From NCBI GenBank assembly GCA_933228675.1, contig OW121741.1, positions 41,030,580 to 41,094,579 of the forward strand: 64,000 nt of DNA, written 5' to 3'. Numbering within the stretch: the stretch's first letter is position 1; each line of letters opens with the position of its first letter. The notes beneath the pieces are model-generated. The model worked only from the letters and a program-made list of their open reading frames with translations, did no database searches and was not told the DNA's origin. Origin of the DNA: Stomorhina lunata (taxonomy: Eukaryota; Arthropoda; Insecta; Diptera; Rhiniidae). Shown here piece by piece: positions 22,078 through 34,644 of the stretch. The position numbers and the translations under genes were made by a program.

Positions 22078-23215
22078 TGGATTAGTTGAACTTATCGTGA
22101 GGCTGCCTTAACGGCCAACTTAACGTCTGACTTTAGAACAGTTGTTGAACAACTTAAAAACTTAAGACGTGCCATATGATTTTGACATAAACAAACAAAA
22201 CAAATTATTTGTCGCCTGAACAGTTTGTTGTATACACAAAAAAGAAAAACAATGGATGTGAAAGAAATTTTTTGTGTTTAAATTTTTTAAAATTACTTTA
22301 AATTTTTATATTTTTATTTTTCACTTTGAATTAAATTTCTTAAAATGTTTATATTTTTGTTTTTCACTTTTGCACTTTTTTTCAACTTGTTGATATTTTT
22401 AGATTTGCTTATATGTATTTAAACAGCTGATTGTACAGTGTTGACAGTAGTGAAATATACGAAAGAGTTACAGCGATTTTTAGATCTGTTTTTAATAGCG
22501 GCTTTTTTAAATTTTATGTTTATTAAAAAACAACATATATACAGCAATATTGGGCTCTGCAGAATACATACATTTTAAACAGAGTCTAATATTTTATACA
22601 GAAATCTGTATTGGGTGGGACATTTAGGGGTGGGTCAATAAAAACTTTAAATGTTAAAATTCAAAAATCTTTTTGAAATTACGCAAATTTATTTATAAAA
22701 CTTTACTGGTAAGAGGTGGAATATTAGTTCATTCAGGTGGATGTCGCGGCCTTACCATTAACTCTTCCGAGTTGGCCAATATTGGAACACTTGTTCGAGT
22801 GTATGTGGTAGTAACTCAGCAATGACATCAGAAATGTCGGCCTTAAAGTGCTCAACTGCTTCAGGTTTGTCAAAATAAAACAGCGCCATCTCAAATCAGA
22901 GCTTTTTAAAGGCCTATTGTCATAACCACTTCGGCTATCAAACTTTCGGCTCAATAAATAACATAAAATTAACTTTTTTTGTAAAAAAAAAATTACCAAA
23001 CATATAATTTACTCTGACATTGTATAAAAACAGATAATTTATTAATATATTATATGAAAAATTAACTATGAACATTATTCATGTGAATTATGATATAATT
23101 TCAGTATAATTATAAAACTACAAATATTATTAAGTGTTTTTACAATGTATTTTTCATTTTAGCGTCCTTCCATATCAACATATTGACAACACTCGTGATT
23201 AATGTCACTTAAGAA

Positions 23216-23274
<59 letters not shown>

Positions 23275-23727
23275 CCCCGACAAAATTCCAATTGGAACAA
23301 GGGGTACTTCTCTCAGACAATGAGCTGCATCCGATTCTATTTTTAGACTCATTGAAAGGGACCTACGTTTTAACGCCGGCTCCGAACGGCAAATGCATTA
23401 GTTAGAGAAGTTTTACATAGCCTAATACTCAATAACCAGTGGCTAGCTGAGTTATGAGGTGAACCGCCGCTTTTTTGAAAATTTACTTTTTCAAGTGAGT
23501 CTGGCCAGGGATCGAACTTGGGCCTCTGGTATGCTAGGCGGATGACTAACCTGCTATACCACGGCGGTTCACTTAAGAACTTAAGGATTTTCTATTTTCA
23601 ACAGATTCAGACGTTAAGGTAAAGTGACAGCAGAATTCACTAACTGCTCTAACTGCTTTACACACAATAGAAACGATCAGCTGTGAAGTTCCGTTCCGGC
23701 GGCCTCACGCTAAGTTCAACTAATCCA
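22078..23727. mobile_element. Non-coding TIR transposon, about 1.65 kb
   Basis: TGGATTAGTTGAACTTA at the left end is repeated inverted at the right end, with 28 of 30 bases matching through CGTGAGGC. Subterminal CTTAACGTCTGA also occurs at both ends in inverse orientation. AAATGTAGCTGCC occurs in direct orientation just outside each end, offset by several bases. A SINE has inserted at 23220-23569. No transposase frame remains. Confidence 0.65.
23220..23569 (-). mobile_element. tRNA-derived SINE, copy 3, with 14-bp target duplication
   Basis: Full-length minus-strand copy. A (TA)n tail of about 50 bp lies at the left and the head (reverse of AACCGCCGTGGTATAGCAGG) at the right. It is flanked by a perfect 14-bp duplication CACTTAAGAACTTA (23206-23219 and 23570-23583), as expected for LINE-mediated retroposition. 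The long uninterrupted TA tail and exact duplication suggest a young insertion. Confidence 0.92.
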
Positions 23728-23860
23728 TGCTTTAAATGTAGCTGCCGTCCCCAAAAATTAACTAGCTGACTACGAGGCGACGATTGCAGCCAACGACTTT
23801 TGTAGTCGGTGTTCGTGTAGCCTGCTGTTGTCTATGTGTTTAATGCATAACAACGAAAGA

Positions 23861-24025
23861 AATAACAACACTTGATCACTCACATCTTTGATGAGCCAGC
23901 TTAGGGCTTGACTTGTTGTTGTGATGCATTGAGTGTATATAGCCCATATAAACTCAATACATCACAACAACTAGTCAAGCCCTCAGCTGGCTCATCAAAG
24001 ATGTGAGTGATCAAGCGTTGTTATT
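23861..24025. repeat. 165-bp palindrome
   Basis: AATAACAACACTTGATCACT runs into an inverted copy ending AGTGATCAAGCGTTGTTATT. Arms of about 75-80 bp have several mismatches or indels and a small centre near GTGTATATAGCCCATATAAA. It would fold into a single long hairpin. No coding capacity; possibly a foldback MITE. Confidence 0.85.
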
Positions 24026-24615
24026 CCTACATGATTCACTTTTCGTCGTCCGTTATCGTTTCGTTTTTGAAACTATACCATTTTGTTCCTTTTTGTAGTG
24101 AATCTTAAATGGGAATTCGGTTCACTAAATTTGGGTCCAGTTATGTGCAATATTTTCTATGATTTTCTCGACTCTTCTGGTGATTGGTACACTTTTAGCA
24201 TTGTCTGATCGAAAACTATTCCCTATTGTTCCTACAATAACAGCTTCGTTCTTTCAAAGTTTCTTTCTTTTTTAGTATAAAATGTATAATCACAATTTAA
24301 AAATGTTCATAATTTGTTAACGAAAATAACCAAACTTTTCCGAGTACCCATTTATTTTGTATTGCTTACATTGCGTGTTTTGAATGGATTACTTTTTTAA
24401 TGTAAAAAGTTAATATGTGTTGCTCAAGGATAAAAACTGCATCGGATTCTAGTCATTTATTGACATTTAGTCAATTTGGCTCATTGCTACTATTATTTAG
24501 TTCGAGAATATATATACCAAAATTTTTTTAGAATCATCGTAATAAAGTTTAACCTAATATTTAGTGTAGCAAGAAAAAAAAAAACATTTTCAGCAAAAAT
24601 ATTAAAGTTACATCT
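24026..24615. other. Non-coding DNA
   Basis: Spacer with no recognised feature, up to the start of a repeat A module. Confidence 0.5.
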
Positions 24616-25066
24616 AAAAGTAAAATTGTAATACTCGGCTGTGCCGAATCTAATATACCCACCATCAAGTTGTGTTAAATTTAGAAATACCTCTCATATA
24701 TCTAAGAGGGGGCAGCTAATTCAAAATGTGGACCAAATACGAAAAAAGTAGTTACGCTAATTGGTATTGTTAGTAAAATATTTGGACCAAATTCGGTTGT
24801 AGGAGCTTTATAGTTAAACATTTAAAAGTATGTAAGTGGTTTCCTTAGTATTTAGAACAAAATTCGGTATCGTAAAATGGTATGGTTTTACATTAATAAG
24901 TTGTTAAATGCTTTTCGTTTAGCTTAATATTTAGTTAGGATAAACATGATGATAATTATACGACATGGTCGTATAATTACCCTAGCATCTACTGTATATA
25001 AAGTCTGGACATTGGTGCAGTCTTAAAATGCTGCTTGTACCTCCGAATCTTTCTGATTGTAGATAT
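24616..25066 (-). mobile_element. Repeat A terminal module (short form)
   Basis: Holds the hairpin end (TTCGGCTGTGCCGAA-like, here CTCGGCTGTGCCGAATC), TATACCCACCATCAAG and the terminal 400 bp of repeat A. It stops at GATTGTAGATAT, directly abutting AACAAGTAAG of the next element. The same junction occurs twice at 34644-35093. Confidence 0.75.
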
Positions 25067-26247
25067 AACAAGTAAGAGTGTTATATTCGGCTGTGCCGAA
25101 TCTTATATACCCACCATCAAGCTGTGTTAAATTCAGAAACAGGGTGCAGCTAATTCAAAATCTGGACTAAAACTGAAAAAATCGCTAAGCTAATGCCGTA
25201 GCTTTATAGTTCAACATTTAAAAATATTTTAGTGGTTTCCCTAGTATTTACTTTGATCAAAATTCGGTCTCATAACCGGGTAAAGTTTTACATTAATAAG
25301 TTGTTAAATACTTTTCGTTGTGCTTAATATGTAAATAGGCTAAACACGTTAATAGTAATACGGCAGGTCCATATATTTCGTTAGGAGTTCCTAATGCATT
25401 CATCATATATAAAGTCTGGGCTGAACATTGATTGATGCCTATAAAATTTGATAAACTGATAAAAAATTGCATAAAACTTCCCTATTTTAAATTTAATTGT
25501 CATAGCTATTACAATTGTATTCAATTTATCAGCATTAATGTGTTTCCCGGGGCAGGGTTATACGGGAGCTCTAACTAAATATGAACCGATTTTGTCCATT
25601 TTCAACACACTTCTTTTTCAATATATCCAAAATACTTTTGTAAAATTTTGTCCCTCTAGCTCTTTTCGTTAAGGCGCTATCGTGCTTTTATCTGACAGAC
25701 AGACGGACATAAAAAACCTTTTCTTCATGTATTTTTGTGTTTCCATAAGTTTTTTATATGGGAGCTATGGTCAAATGGTGACCGATTGTTACAAAATTTT
25801 GCAGACTGGCTGGCATTGACATAAGACTTTATTGTGCGTAATTTAATCTTACTAGCTCTTGTAATTAAGGAGCTATCACGATTTTATCTGACGGACAGAC
25901 GGACATAAATCCCCTTTTCTTTTCGAATTTTTGTGTTTTCGTAAGTTTTTTATATGGGAGCTAGATCAAATGGTGACCGATTGCGACAAAATTTTGCACA
26001 CTGGCTGGCATTGACATAAGACTTTTTTGTGCCAAATTTAGTGGTTATATCTGTTATACGTTTAGATTTATTAGCATTTAAGTGTATTTTAGGTGAAATT
26101 TAGGCTGTTTTCGTAAGTGTTTTGTATGGGAGCTATGGCTAAATGTGAACCGATTTTGATGAAATTTTACACGCTGCCTAGGGCTAATGTAAAATTCTAT
26201 ATACCAAATTTTATTATCATAGCTGCTATAATTTGTCATTTATTAAC
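25067..26247 (-). mobile_element. Repeat A copy 4, truncated
   Basis: Begins AACAAGTAAGAGTGTTATAT with the TTCGGCTGTGCCGAA hairpin and runs through two GTCY blocks to TTTGTCATTTATTAAC, where similarity stops; the other terminus is missing. A deletion of internal text is visible near 25440. Confidence 0.75.
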
Positions 26248-27870
26248 TGTAATGCGCATTGTTTAAAATACAAATTTTACATATTTTACACCATGTCAAA
26301 TTAAAGACTTTACATCTAAATATAACTCACATCTCTAATGTACCTTAACAGAGGTTTATGTCCTCGCTATGTAATGTAAAGTAAATTACTGAGAGAAATT
26401 TATGGCTATCGAAATTCTTTAATATGTTTATTAATTAATAACAGTCATTTCTTTTACATAGTTTTGCGGGATTTTTCCATCGATGAATATTTTCAATAAG
26501 ATTTCTTTTTAAGACTTTTAACATTTAAAAATTCTTTTACCTCTAAACATCCTACGGTATAGCACCTCTTGAAAAAAAAGTTTCTTTATTTTTTTTAAAC
26601 GTGATCATAACTAAAAATTATAAATAGTGTGATTTTAGTGGTTTCATAAAAAGATTTTGTTTCAAATCAAACAAATTTAATAAGAAAATAAATTTGTGCA
26701 CTCCAAAAAGGTAATAAGTGATGTTTTAAAGAATTCAATATTTCCTAGCCTAAATAGTGTTCATATTCCAACTTTTAGGAAATTTTACGGAAATCTTATC
26801 ATTCTCGTGGTTTAAGAGCTTGGCCACCGGGAATGATTTAGATTTTTTTTTTTTAAGGTTCCAAAAGCCAACACAGCCCATAGAAAGCCTGCCATCAGAG
26901 TTTAAAAAAAAAAAAACAGTCAGATGTCACCAGTTTTGTCCGAATTAATTGTCCAGGAAAATTCGTCCACAGCAGCACCGAAAATGAATCCATAGCATCA
27001 GAAAGCTTATATAAAAAATTCGTCAAAACCACCTCATACATAGCATTTACCGTTTTCAATCATCTATCCCCAACAAATATTGAAAAGTTAACCACATTTT
27101 ATAAAGCAAATCTATAAACTATGTCTAAATTGAGGTTACCTAATCTATGTCTCAAATCAACCAGGATTGTATAACACCTCATCATCATTCTTACATCATC
27201 TGAAAATTAACCTAAGATTTAGATAAGTAATCTGAATATTACGTGCATTTGATTTTGCTATTTTGAGTATAAAAACCAAATTTTAAAATATTTCAATTAA
27301 AAAAAAATCTTAAATTCAAAATCTACATCTTATACAGTTTAATCATAATCAATTTTGTCACTAAAGTTCTTATAAAAGAAATAACTTTCAAAATAATTTA
27401 TACTTTTTCTAAATTTATACTATAAAATTTGTAATTTTTTAAAATTAATTTAAACCTAATTCCTAAAACTAAATTAAAGTTTGCTATAATTCAACTTAAT
27501 ACTTAATCATAATTCTTTTACTTAATTTTACTCCCCTATAATTATAATCTTTTAAAATTTACTATGAAATCTGAAAATATCAGGTCAACTTCGCGATTAA
27601 AGTAGAGTATTTAAAAGCCGTCTATTAACGTAACTACTTAAGAAATATCAAAGTTCCAAACCATCATATGCACAAACAAAAACAATTTACCTAATAATTT
27701 TTCTCAACCAACATCGCTAGCAGAATCATCGAGGCCTCAATGATCAACAGCAGCAACAAACATTTGTAATATTGGTGAGTGTATGTATCAAACCATTTTT
27801 TTGTTTATTTGCATATATATTTAAATAATAATAGATCAACAATGTTCGATCGAACATTGTTCATCAAACA
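26248..27870. other. Non-coding DNA
   Basis: Long AT-rich stretch with no convincing frame. The open frame at 26757-26948 is low complexity. I see no repeats. Confidence 0.5.
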
Positions 27871-28411
27871 TTAGGTCTATTCGTTTACTTTCCAGTAAAA
27901 GTCCAGTAAGCTGAGTATTTACTAAGTAAATGAACGAATTTACTCTCACCAAATCATTTGTACAAGAAAAGTAAACGAACAGAAAATTTGTAAAAATCCA
28001 GTAAGAAAATCATAACAATAAGAAAAAAACAATAAAAAAGGCAATAAATAAATAAAAAAATGACCTAAGCTTTTAATTTTTAATTAGTTATATACTTTTT
28101 AACTTTAATTTAGTTAATTTTATTTCTTTTACTTCAAATTTTTAACTTAATAAAAATTGCGGCAAATTTTCAACTGCCTGTTTTTCTTTTGTTTACGTTT
28201 TTTATTCATGTTGTTGTTGTTACTGAACTTTTACAAGCAAAAATTTTCCCCGTAACATTTTGCAAATACTCAGCAAATAAACTGTCACTTTTTCTCAAAA
28301 ATTCTCTCTGTTTACATTTCCCCTCTTACTGAGTTTTGGGTAAACGAACGACTTTCCGTAATATTTTGTAATAATTTGTACAAATTTTAACGTAAACGAA
28401 TGAATCTATTA
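27871..28411. repeat. 540-bp element bounded by imperfect inverted repeats
   Basis: TAGGTCTATTCGTTTACTTT at the left and AACGTAAACGAATGAATCTA at the right are imperfect inverted copies (about 16 of 20). Internal CTTTCCAGTAAAAG and GTAAACGAA words recur. A target duplication is not clear, so a MITE is only a suggestion. Confidence 0.45.
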
Positions 28412-29349
28412 AAAGCGATTTATTTACATTGCAAAGTAACATTTTACACAAATATGTTAATTATTGTGAGTACCTGTTACAATTGTAATGTTAATTAATA
28501 TTTGTAAGTGATTCCCAAACTTTAGTTTTGTTTCATTTTGCTATAATCGAATTCGTTATACGAATGAAGTTATTTTGCACTTAAATTTTAATTGATATTA
28601 GTTTCGCGCGCGTATAAGATTTTTTTTAATTAAACTTCTTATATTAAAATAACGTTGACTAATATGCTTTTTTCCTAGTTTAATGTAAAGTTAATATATT
28701 AAAACGAATTTGAATTTTTCTTAAAACTACTAATAAGATATTATGAATATGTATATGAATTATATTAAGTTTATTAAAAGTTTACACTTTTGTTCAATAT
28801 TTGAAATTTAATGTTTTGAATAAAAACATAATTGTAATAATGGATCTTTAAATTTAAAGAAGTTTTCTTTCGGTGAGTGAGTAACAATGTAGATTTTCTT
28901 CCTTTTGGGGTTCTATTCAGAATGTTAGCCTAAAGAACCATGGTAGGGTAGGGTGAAGAAAGGCTCAGGGCTCCAATAATATCAGGAGACCCATGAAAAT
29001 ATTTGGTAATGGTTGAATTTGTTGTTATTTGTAGTGTCTGGTCAACAGGGCGTTCTTTTGTAGTTGAACAGTTTTGTAGTAAAGTAGTCAGAGTTATATA
29101 CCCATTTACTAAACGGGAGTCTATAATATTTTTTTTTGTAACCAGGTGTTTAGAGACCATTTTGACTGAAGAGGACACGAACCCCCCGCCCTACTGAAGT
29201 TAGCCTTATCAATGGCTCCCACGTCCTCCTTTGGATTAAAATAAACTTTTTTTTTTGTTCATGTAAAACTTGTCTCTAATACCTCAACATTTGTCACTTC
29301 GATATGATTTAAGATTTTATTGATAGCAGTATGTTGGTGTACATTACAT
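28412..29349. other. Non-coding DNA
   Basis: Includes an 82-codon open minus-strand frame (28930-29178) with somewhat protein-like composition but no domain I recognise; it is not called as a gene. Confidence 0.45.
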
Positions 29350-29675
29350 AACAAATAAGCGATTAGCCTAGACGAGGTTATACGGGAGCTATGGTCAAAT
29401 GTGAACCGATTTTTCCCGATTTCATTACCAACATTTTACAAGAAATGGAGAATATTTGTTCCAAATTTTCGTGGCCTATATCCTTTCGCTAAGGTTTTAT
29501 CGTGTCGACGACAGACAGACGGACAGGCAGACGGACATCGCTCAATCGCCTTAGAATTTCATAAGTATTCAGAATATACTTCAATTTTGGTTTTTGAGCC
29601 AATATTAAGGAAATTACAAACGGAATGACAACCTCAATATACCCCCCATTCTTTTTGATGGTGGGTATAAAAAAC
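29350..29675 (-). mobile_element. Repeat A copy 5, terminal fragment
   Basis: Only the non-hairpin end of repeat A is present: AATAAGCGATTAGCCTAGAC through GACAGACAGACGGACAGG to GATGGTGGGTATAAAAA. Confidence 0.72.
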
Positions 29676-30839
29676 ATTTGTTAGTGCTTTTTTGCGAAAA
29701 TAACACACTTTTTTCTAAGTTTTAGTGCTTTTTAAAATTTTGAAAGCTGACAACGCTGGTCATCATACCTTCCAGAGCTGGGAGAAAGTGCTCTAAAGAT
29801 GGTTCCTCACAGTGCAAGTGTTTTAGAACCGCTCTATTAAATATATTTTAAAGAGCCAAGCTATTAAGTAAGTAAATTATATTAAATTAAACACAAACTT
29901 AAGCTGATACTTATTTCGACCTTAACCCACAGCAATTCACTTTTTCTTGTTCTAAAAACGGATAAGATTTAATCTTTTTTCATTACTTTCTTTAATAGAT
30001 GTTGTCGTTGTTCACATAAATTGATATTAAATGGCTCCTCTTTAATTTGACATCATGCCGCGAAATGTTGCAACATTTGAAAAGAAATAAAATCAACATA
30101 CGCTGCACGCTCTCGACAAGTACGAGTACTTGTACAACTTGAATTTAGTTTCGAGTGCTTTTAATTTAATTTTATCATGAGAAAAGTTTCATTTAATTTA
30201 TTTAGTTTAGAGGAGGTTCAAGAAAAATTAATTAAACAAAGAAATAGCCGAACGTTTTAATATCAAGCAGCGCAAAGAGTAGTTGAATGATACGGCGAGT
30301 AACTGGTGGATACTCATCTACCAAATGGCACTTCAAGACAAAAAGTCGCTGGAAATGTTCTATCAATTTAATAAGATGACATTGAGTTTTTGTCTTTCTT
30401 TTTTCCAACAGCAAGGGGTCAATATTTAATGGGGAAAGTGGTTATCATAATGATGATGACCATGATTATTATAATAATGTTGATGATTTCAGCTCAACAA
30501 CTTCAATTCTCTGTTGCAAAATTAGAATTTATATTTGCATTTCAAAATATTTTTTTAAACTAATTTCTTTCACGAAATAAAAGCAACCTTGTTTAGTTAT
30601 TCGAGTGTCAATCTTATTTGATATTTGAAAAAGGGAAAAAAATATTTAGCAAAAACTGAAAATGTACTCGTCGAGGATAAAGGAATTTCAAATAAAAAAT
30701 ACATATTTATGCATAAAAACTTTATTAAGTGTTGAATATCATTACGAATAAAAATGTTTGCATAATAAGTATTTTGCATTCATACTTTAATTGTACCCTA
30801 CACTACAATATGTGGATAGGTTATTTTAAGTTTTTGATG
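29676..30839. other. Non-coding DNA
   Basis: Anonymous sequence; short frames here lack coding character. Confidence 0.5.
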
Positions 30840-31310
30840 ACGTTTGTCTAGGTCCACATTTCTTTGAGAGCACTATGATTACCAATTACTTGTCGATGAT
30901 TCCCAATTACTTTTCAAAACTGGTTTTTACAGGACGGCAAAAAGTACCACGCAGCTTTAGACACATTGAATATTTTACTCGAATGATTTGATGGCATAGT
31001 GATCTTATGTACGTGGAAGGTATGCGAACTGTCTACCAAGATTGTGCGTTCCTTTAGACTTTCTCGTGTGGGGTATATATATAAACCTTAAAGCCAAACA
31101 ACCAATGAATTTGATTCGATCTTTAACGGTCTCATTAAAAAAAACCCTTAATTACAGAAAGGGACTAATTCTGGGCTGTTATTTCTTTGTAGACCTTGGC
31201 GATCTTGCTGAAGTATATGGTCGATTTATGAAATTTTTGGAGCGATTCGCAGACGGATCCGTTGATATATTTTTTGTTAGCTTTCATGTTAGCACAATGG
31301 ACTTTATAGT
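30840..31310 (+). pseudogene. Decayed mariner-superfamily transposase
   Basis: Several broken frames still show ordered transposase landmarks: GPHFFE, then LQDGKKYHAALDTLNILLE (second catalytic Asp block), PLDFLVWG (third catalytic Asp block) and a terminal KFLERFADGSVDIFF. There are stops and frameshifts between the blocks. The N-terminal DNA-binding half and the inverted repeats were not identified. It is much older than the copy at 33050-34354. Confidence 0.6.
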
Positions 31311-31359
31311 CTAAGTGAATTTGATGACCGACTGATATTTTAACCTAACTTTATATTAT

Positions 31360-31653
31360 ATACAATTATTGGACATTTATGGTATGTATATAGATAGAAA
31401 TAGTTGTCTGTTAATAGTCTGCTGACTAGGTAACTGGTAACAGGTTTAAATTTCTAAAAAACAGATATTTCATTTGGTAAAAATAAGTCCAATAGTTCCA
31501 ACTTCACCAATCACAGCTAGATCCCAAACAAATGTTCAAATTTATAAAGACCAATTTAGCTGAGTTTTTTTTTTTAATTGATTCACATAAGTTCTAAATG
31601 GTGTAAGGGATCGTACAATCCGGTATGAACTGCAGTAGGACTTTCTTATTTGT
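31360..31653 (+). mobile_element. Repeat C copy 1
   Basis: Matches 35510-35809 over about 290 bp (TAACTGGTAACAG, TTCATTTGGTAAAAATAA, TTCTAAATGGTGTAAGG) and ends CTTTCTTATTTGTT, equivalent to the shared ACTTGTT terminus. Repeat A copy 6 begins on the next base. Confidence 0.6.
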
Positions 31654-33049
31654 TAAACCCACCATCAAAAAGAATGGGGGGTATATTGAGATTGTCATTC
31701 CGTTTGTAATTTCCTTAATATTGGCTCAAAAACCAAAAATATTCTGAATCCTTATGAAATTCTAAGACGATTGAGCGATGTCCGTCTGTCTGTCCGTCTG
31801 ACTGTCTGTTGAAATCACGATAACGCCTAAACGAAAGGAGCTAGTTCACTGAAACTTAGTTAAAATATTCTCCATCTCTAAAAAAAAAAAATTTGGTATT
31901 AAAATTGGGCAAAATCGGTTACCATTTGACCATAGCACCCGTATAACCTCGTCTAGGCTAATCGCTTATTTGTTAATAAATGACAAATTGTAGTAGCTAT
32001 GATGATAAAATTTGGTATATAGTATTAGCCCTAGGCAGCGTGTAAAATTTCATCAAAATCGGTTCACATTTAGCCATAGCTCTCATACAAAAAACTTACT
32101 AAAACAGCCTAAATTTCACCTAGAATACATTTAAATGCCAATAAGTCTAAAAGTATAACAGATATAACCACTAAATGAAAGTCTTATGTCAATGGCAGCC
32201 AGTGTCGCAATCGGTCACCATTTGACCAAGCTCCCATATAAAAAACTTACGAAAACACAAAAATTCAAAAAGAAAAGGGTCCGTCTGTCCGTCAGATAAA
32301 ATCATGATAGCTCCTTAACTACAAAAGCTAGTATGACTAAATTAAGCACATGGAAGTCCTATGTCAATGTCAGCCAGTGTGCAAAATTTTGTCACAATCC
32401 GTCACAATAGCTCCCATATAAAAAACTTATGGAAACACAAAAATACATAAAGAAAAGGTTGTTTATGTCCGTCTGTCCGTCAGATAAAAGCACGATAGCG
32501 CCTTAACGAAAAGAGCTAGAGGGACAAAATTTTACAAAAGTATTTTGGATATCTTTAAAAAGATGTGTGTTGAAAATAGACAAAATCGGTTCAAATTTAG
32601 TTAGAGCTCCCATATAACCCCGCCCGGGAAACACATTAATGCTGATAAATTAAATACAATTGTAATTTTTGATCAGTTTATCAAATTTTATAGGAATCAG
32701 TCCATATTTGACTTTAGCTTTCATATAAAAACACTCACGGAAACCAAAAATTTTAGCAAAGGCCAGTTAAAAGCTATTAAATTAGAAACTATGATAGCTA
32801 TGGCCACAAAATTTTGCAAGAATAAGCTCTATATATATACCAGCCAAACGGTCAACATTTAGCTATAATTCTTATATATATAACGTCCCCTTTTTATATC
32901 TACAATCAAAAAGATTTGGAGGTACATTCATTATATTAAGATTGCACCTATGAAATTAGATAGTCATCAATCAATGTTCAGCCCAGACTTTATATATGAT
33001 GAATGCATTAGGAACTCCTAACGAAATATATGGACCTGTCGTATTACTA

Positions 33050-34354
33050 ATGGGTGTTTTTTTTTAGAGGTATAGAACTTCGAATTGAAATAAAACACAA
33101 GAAAATCGTTTTAATGTCCATCAATTTGGCTTTATTGGAAGGATAATTTTATGCCATTAATGTTTAAATATGATTTCGGGCATGTGGCCGCCGCGGCTGG
33201 CTCGAATAAAGCCAATTCTACAGGTCCAATTTTCAACTACTTTTTCGAGCATATGGGGCCGTATGTTGGCAATAACGCCACGAATGTTGGCTTCCAAGTC
33301 CCATAACATTTCTGGTTTGTTGGCGTAGACGAGCGACTTCACATATCCCCAAAGAAAATAATCCAGTGGTGTCAAATCGCACGATCTTGGTGGCCAATTG
33401 ACAGGTCCATTCCGCGAAATTATGCGCTCATCGAATGTTTCCTTCAATAAATCAATTGTGACGTGCGCTGTGTGGCATGTAGCGTCGTCTTGTTGGAACC
33501 ACAACTCATCCACATTCATGCCATCCAATTGGGGAACAAAATAGTCAGTTATCATGGCTCTATGCCGGTCTCCATTTATGGTAACTGACTCTCCAGCATT
33601 ATTTCGGAAGAAGTCTGGCCCAATGACTCCACCAGCCCATAGAGCACACTAAACAGTCAGTTTTTGTGGATGTAATGGCGTCTCAAGGGTCTCATGTGGA
33701 TTCTCTTCACTCCAAATGCGGCAATTTTGCTTGTTGACGTAGCCATTCAACCAAAAATGAGCCTCATCACTGAACAAAATTTTGCGATGAAAATCAGCAT
33801 CGAGATCAATCTCATTTTCGGCCCATACACCAAAATCACGACGCATTGCATGGTCTCGCGGCTTTAATTCTTGCACAAGCTGGATCTTGTAAGGTCGCAA
33901 GTCAAGATCTTTGCGCAAAATCTTCCATAAAGTTGATGGACAAAGCTCCAATTGCTGTGCACGGTGGCGAATCGATTCATTCGGGTCCTCTTCAACACTT
34001 TGCTCTACAGCGGCCATTGTTTCTTCGGTGCGCACTGTTTGACGTCGCTGCGGATGCGTATTATCACATAGAGTAAACGTAGTGCAAAAACGATCCATGG
34101 TTAACCGAATTAATTGCTCTGATGGACGATTATGTCGACCATAAAATGGACGGAGCTTGCGGTAAACTTCGCGAACTGAACCATTATTTTCGAAATAAAT
34201 TTGCGCGATTTGCAAGCGTTGTTCTTTTGTCAACCTGTTCATGATGAAATGGCAAACCAAACTAAATATTAATCACTTGACAGCTGACAAAATGGCCGCC
34301 AGTTAAAAAAGTGATGCCAACTTAAAGTTCTATACCTCAATAAAAAACACCCGA
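33050..34354 (-). mobile_element. Mariner-like element, DD41D (rosa-type)
   Basis: A 1305-bp element with inverted termini of about 29 bp (left GGGTGTTTTTTTTTTAGAGG, right end the inverse of GGGTGTTTTTTATTGAGG, both continuing TATAGAACTT). It is flanked by a TA duplication (33048-33049 and 34355-34356), confirmed by the intact host phrase in other repeat A copies. It contains one nearly full-length transposase gene. Confidence 0.93.
33157..34260 (-). pseudogene. DD41D mariner transposase with one nonsense codon
   Basis: The frame runs 367 codons and is open except for a single TAG at 33651-33649, where the family has Trp (context KLTV-stop-CALWAGG), so one TGG to TAG change disables it. The N-terminal third carries helix-turn-helix-type DNA-binding segments (KEQRLQIAQIYFENNGSVRE). 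Catalytic Asp residues are in ILFSDEAHFWL, WFQQDDATCHTA and DLTPLDYFLWG. The last two are separated by 41 residues, the spacing reported for the rosa family. An alternative start is the Met six codons in (MNRLTKEQ). Little decay suggests a recent insertion. Confidence 0.92.
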
Positions 34355-34644
34355 TATTAACGTGTTTAGCCTAACTACATATTAAGCACAACGAAAAGTA
34401 TTTAACAACTTATTAATGTTAAACTATACCCGGTTATGAGACCGAATTTTGATCAAAGCCAATACTGGGGAAACCACGAAAATATTTTTAAATGTTGAAC
34501 TATAAAGCTACGGCAACCGAATTTAGTCCAGATTTTGAATTAGCTGCACCCTTGTAGATATATGAGATATGTTTCTAAATATAAAACAACTTGATGGTGG
34601 GTATATAAGATTCGGCACAGCCGAATTTAACACTCTTACTTGTT

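Larger units (their letters stand above)
31654..34644 (+). mobile_element. Repeat A copy 6, split by a mariner
   Basis: Complete from AAACCCACCATCA to the hairpin TTCGGCACAGCCGAA and ACTTGTT. A mariner element (33050-34354) sits at a TA inside the phrase GTATTACTATTAACG, which is unbroken in copies 1 and 2. Confidence 0.78.

Noticed and set aside
28930..29178. 82-codon minus-strand frame with protein-like composition
   Set aside because: No recognised domain, no flanking exon signals that stand out, and no repeat context; a protein search would be needed.
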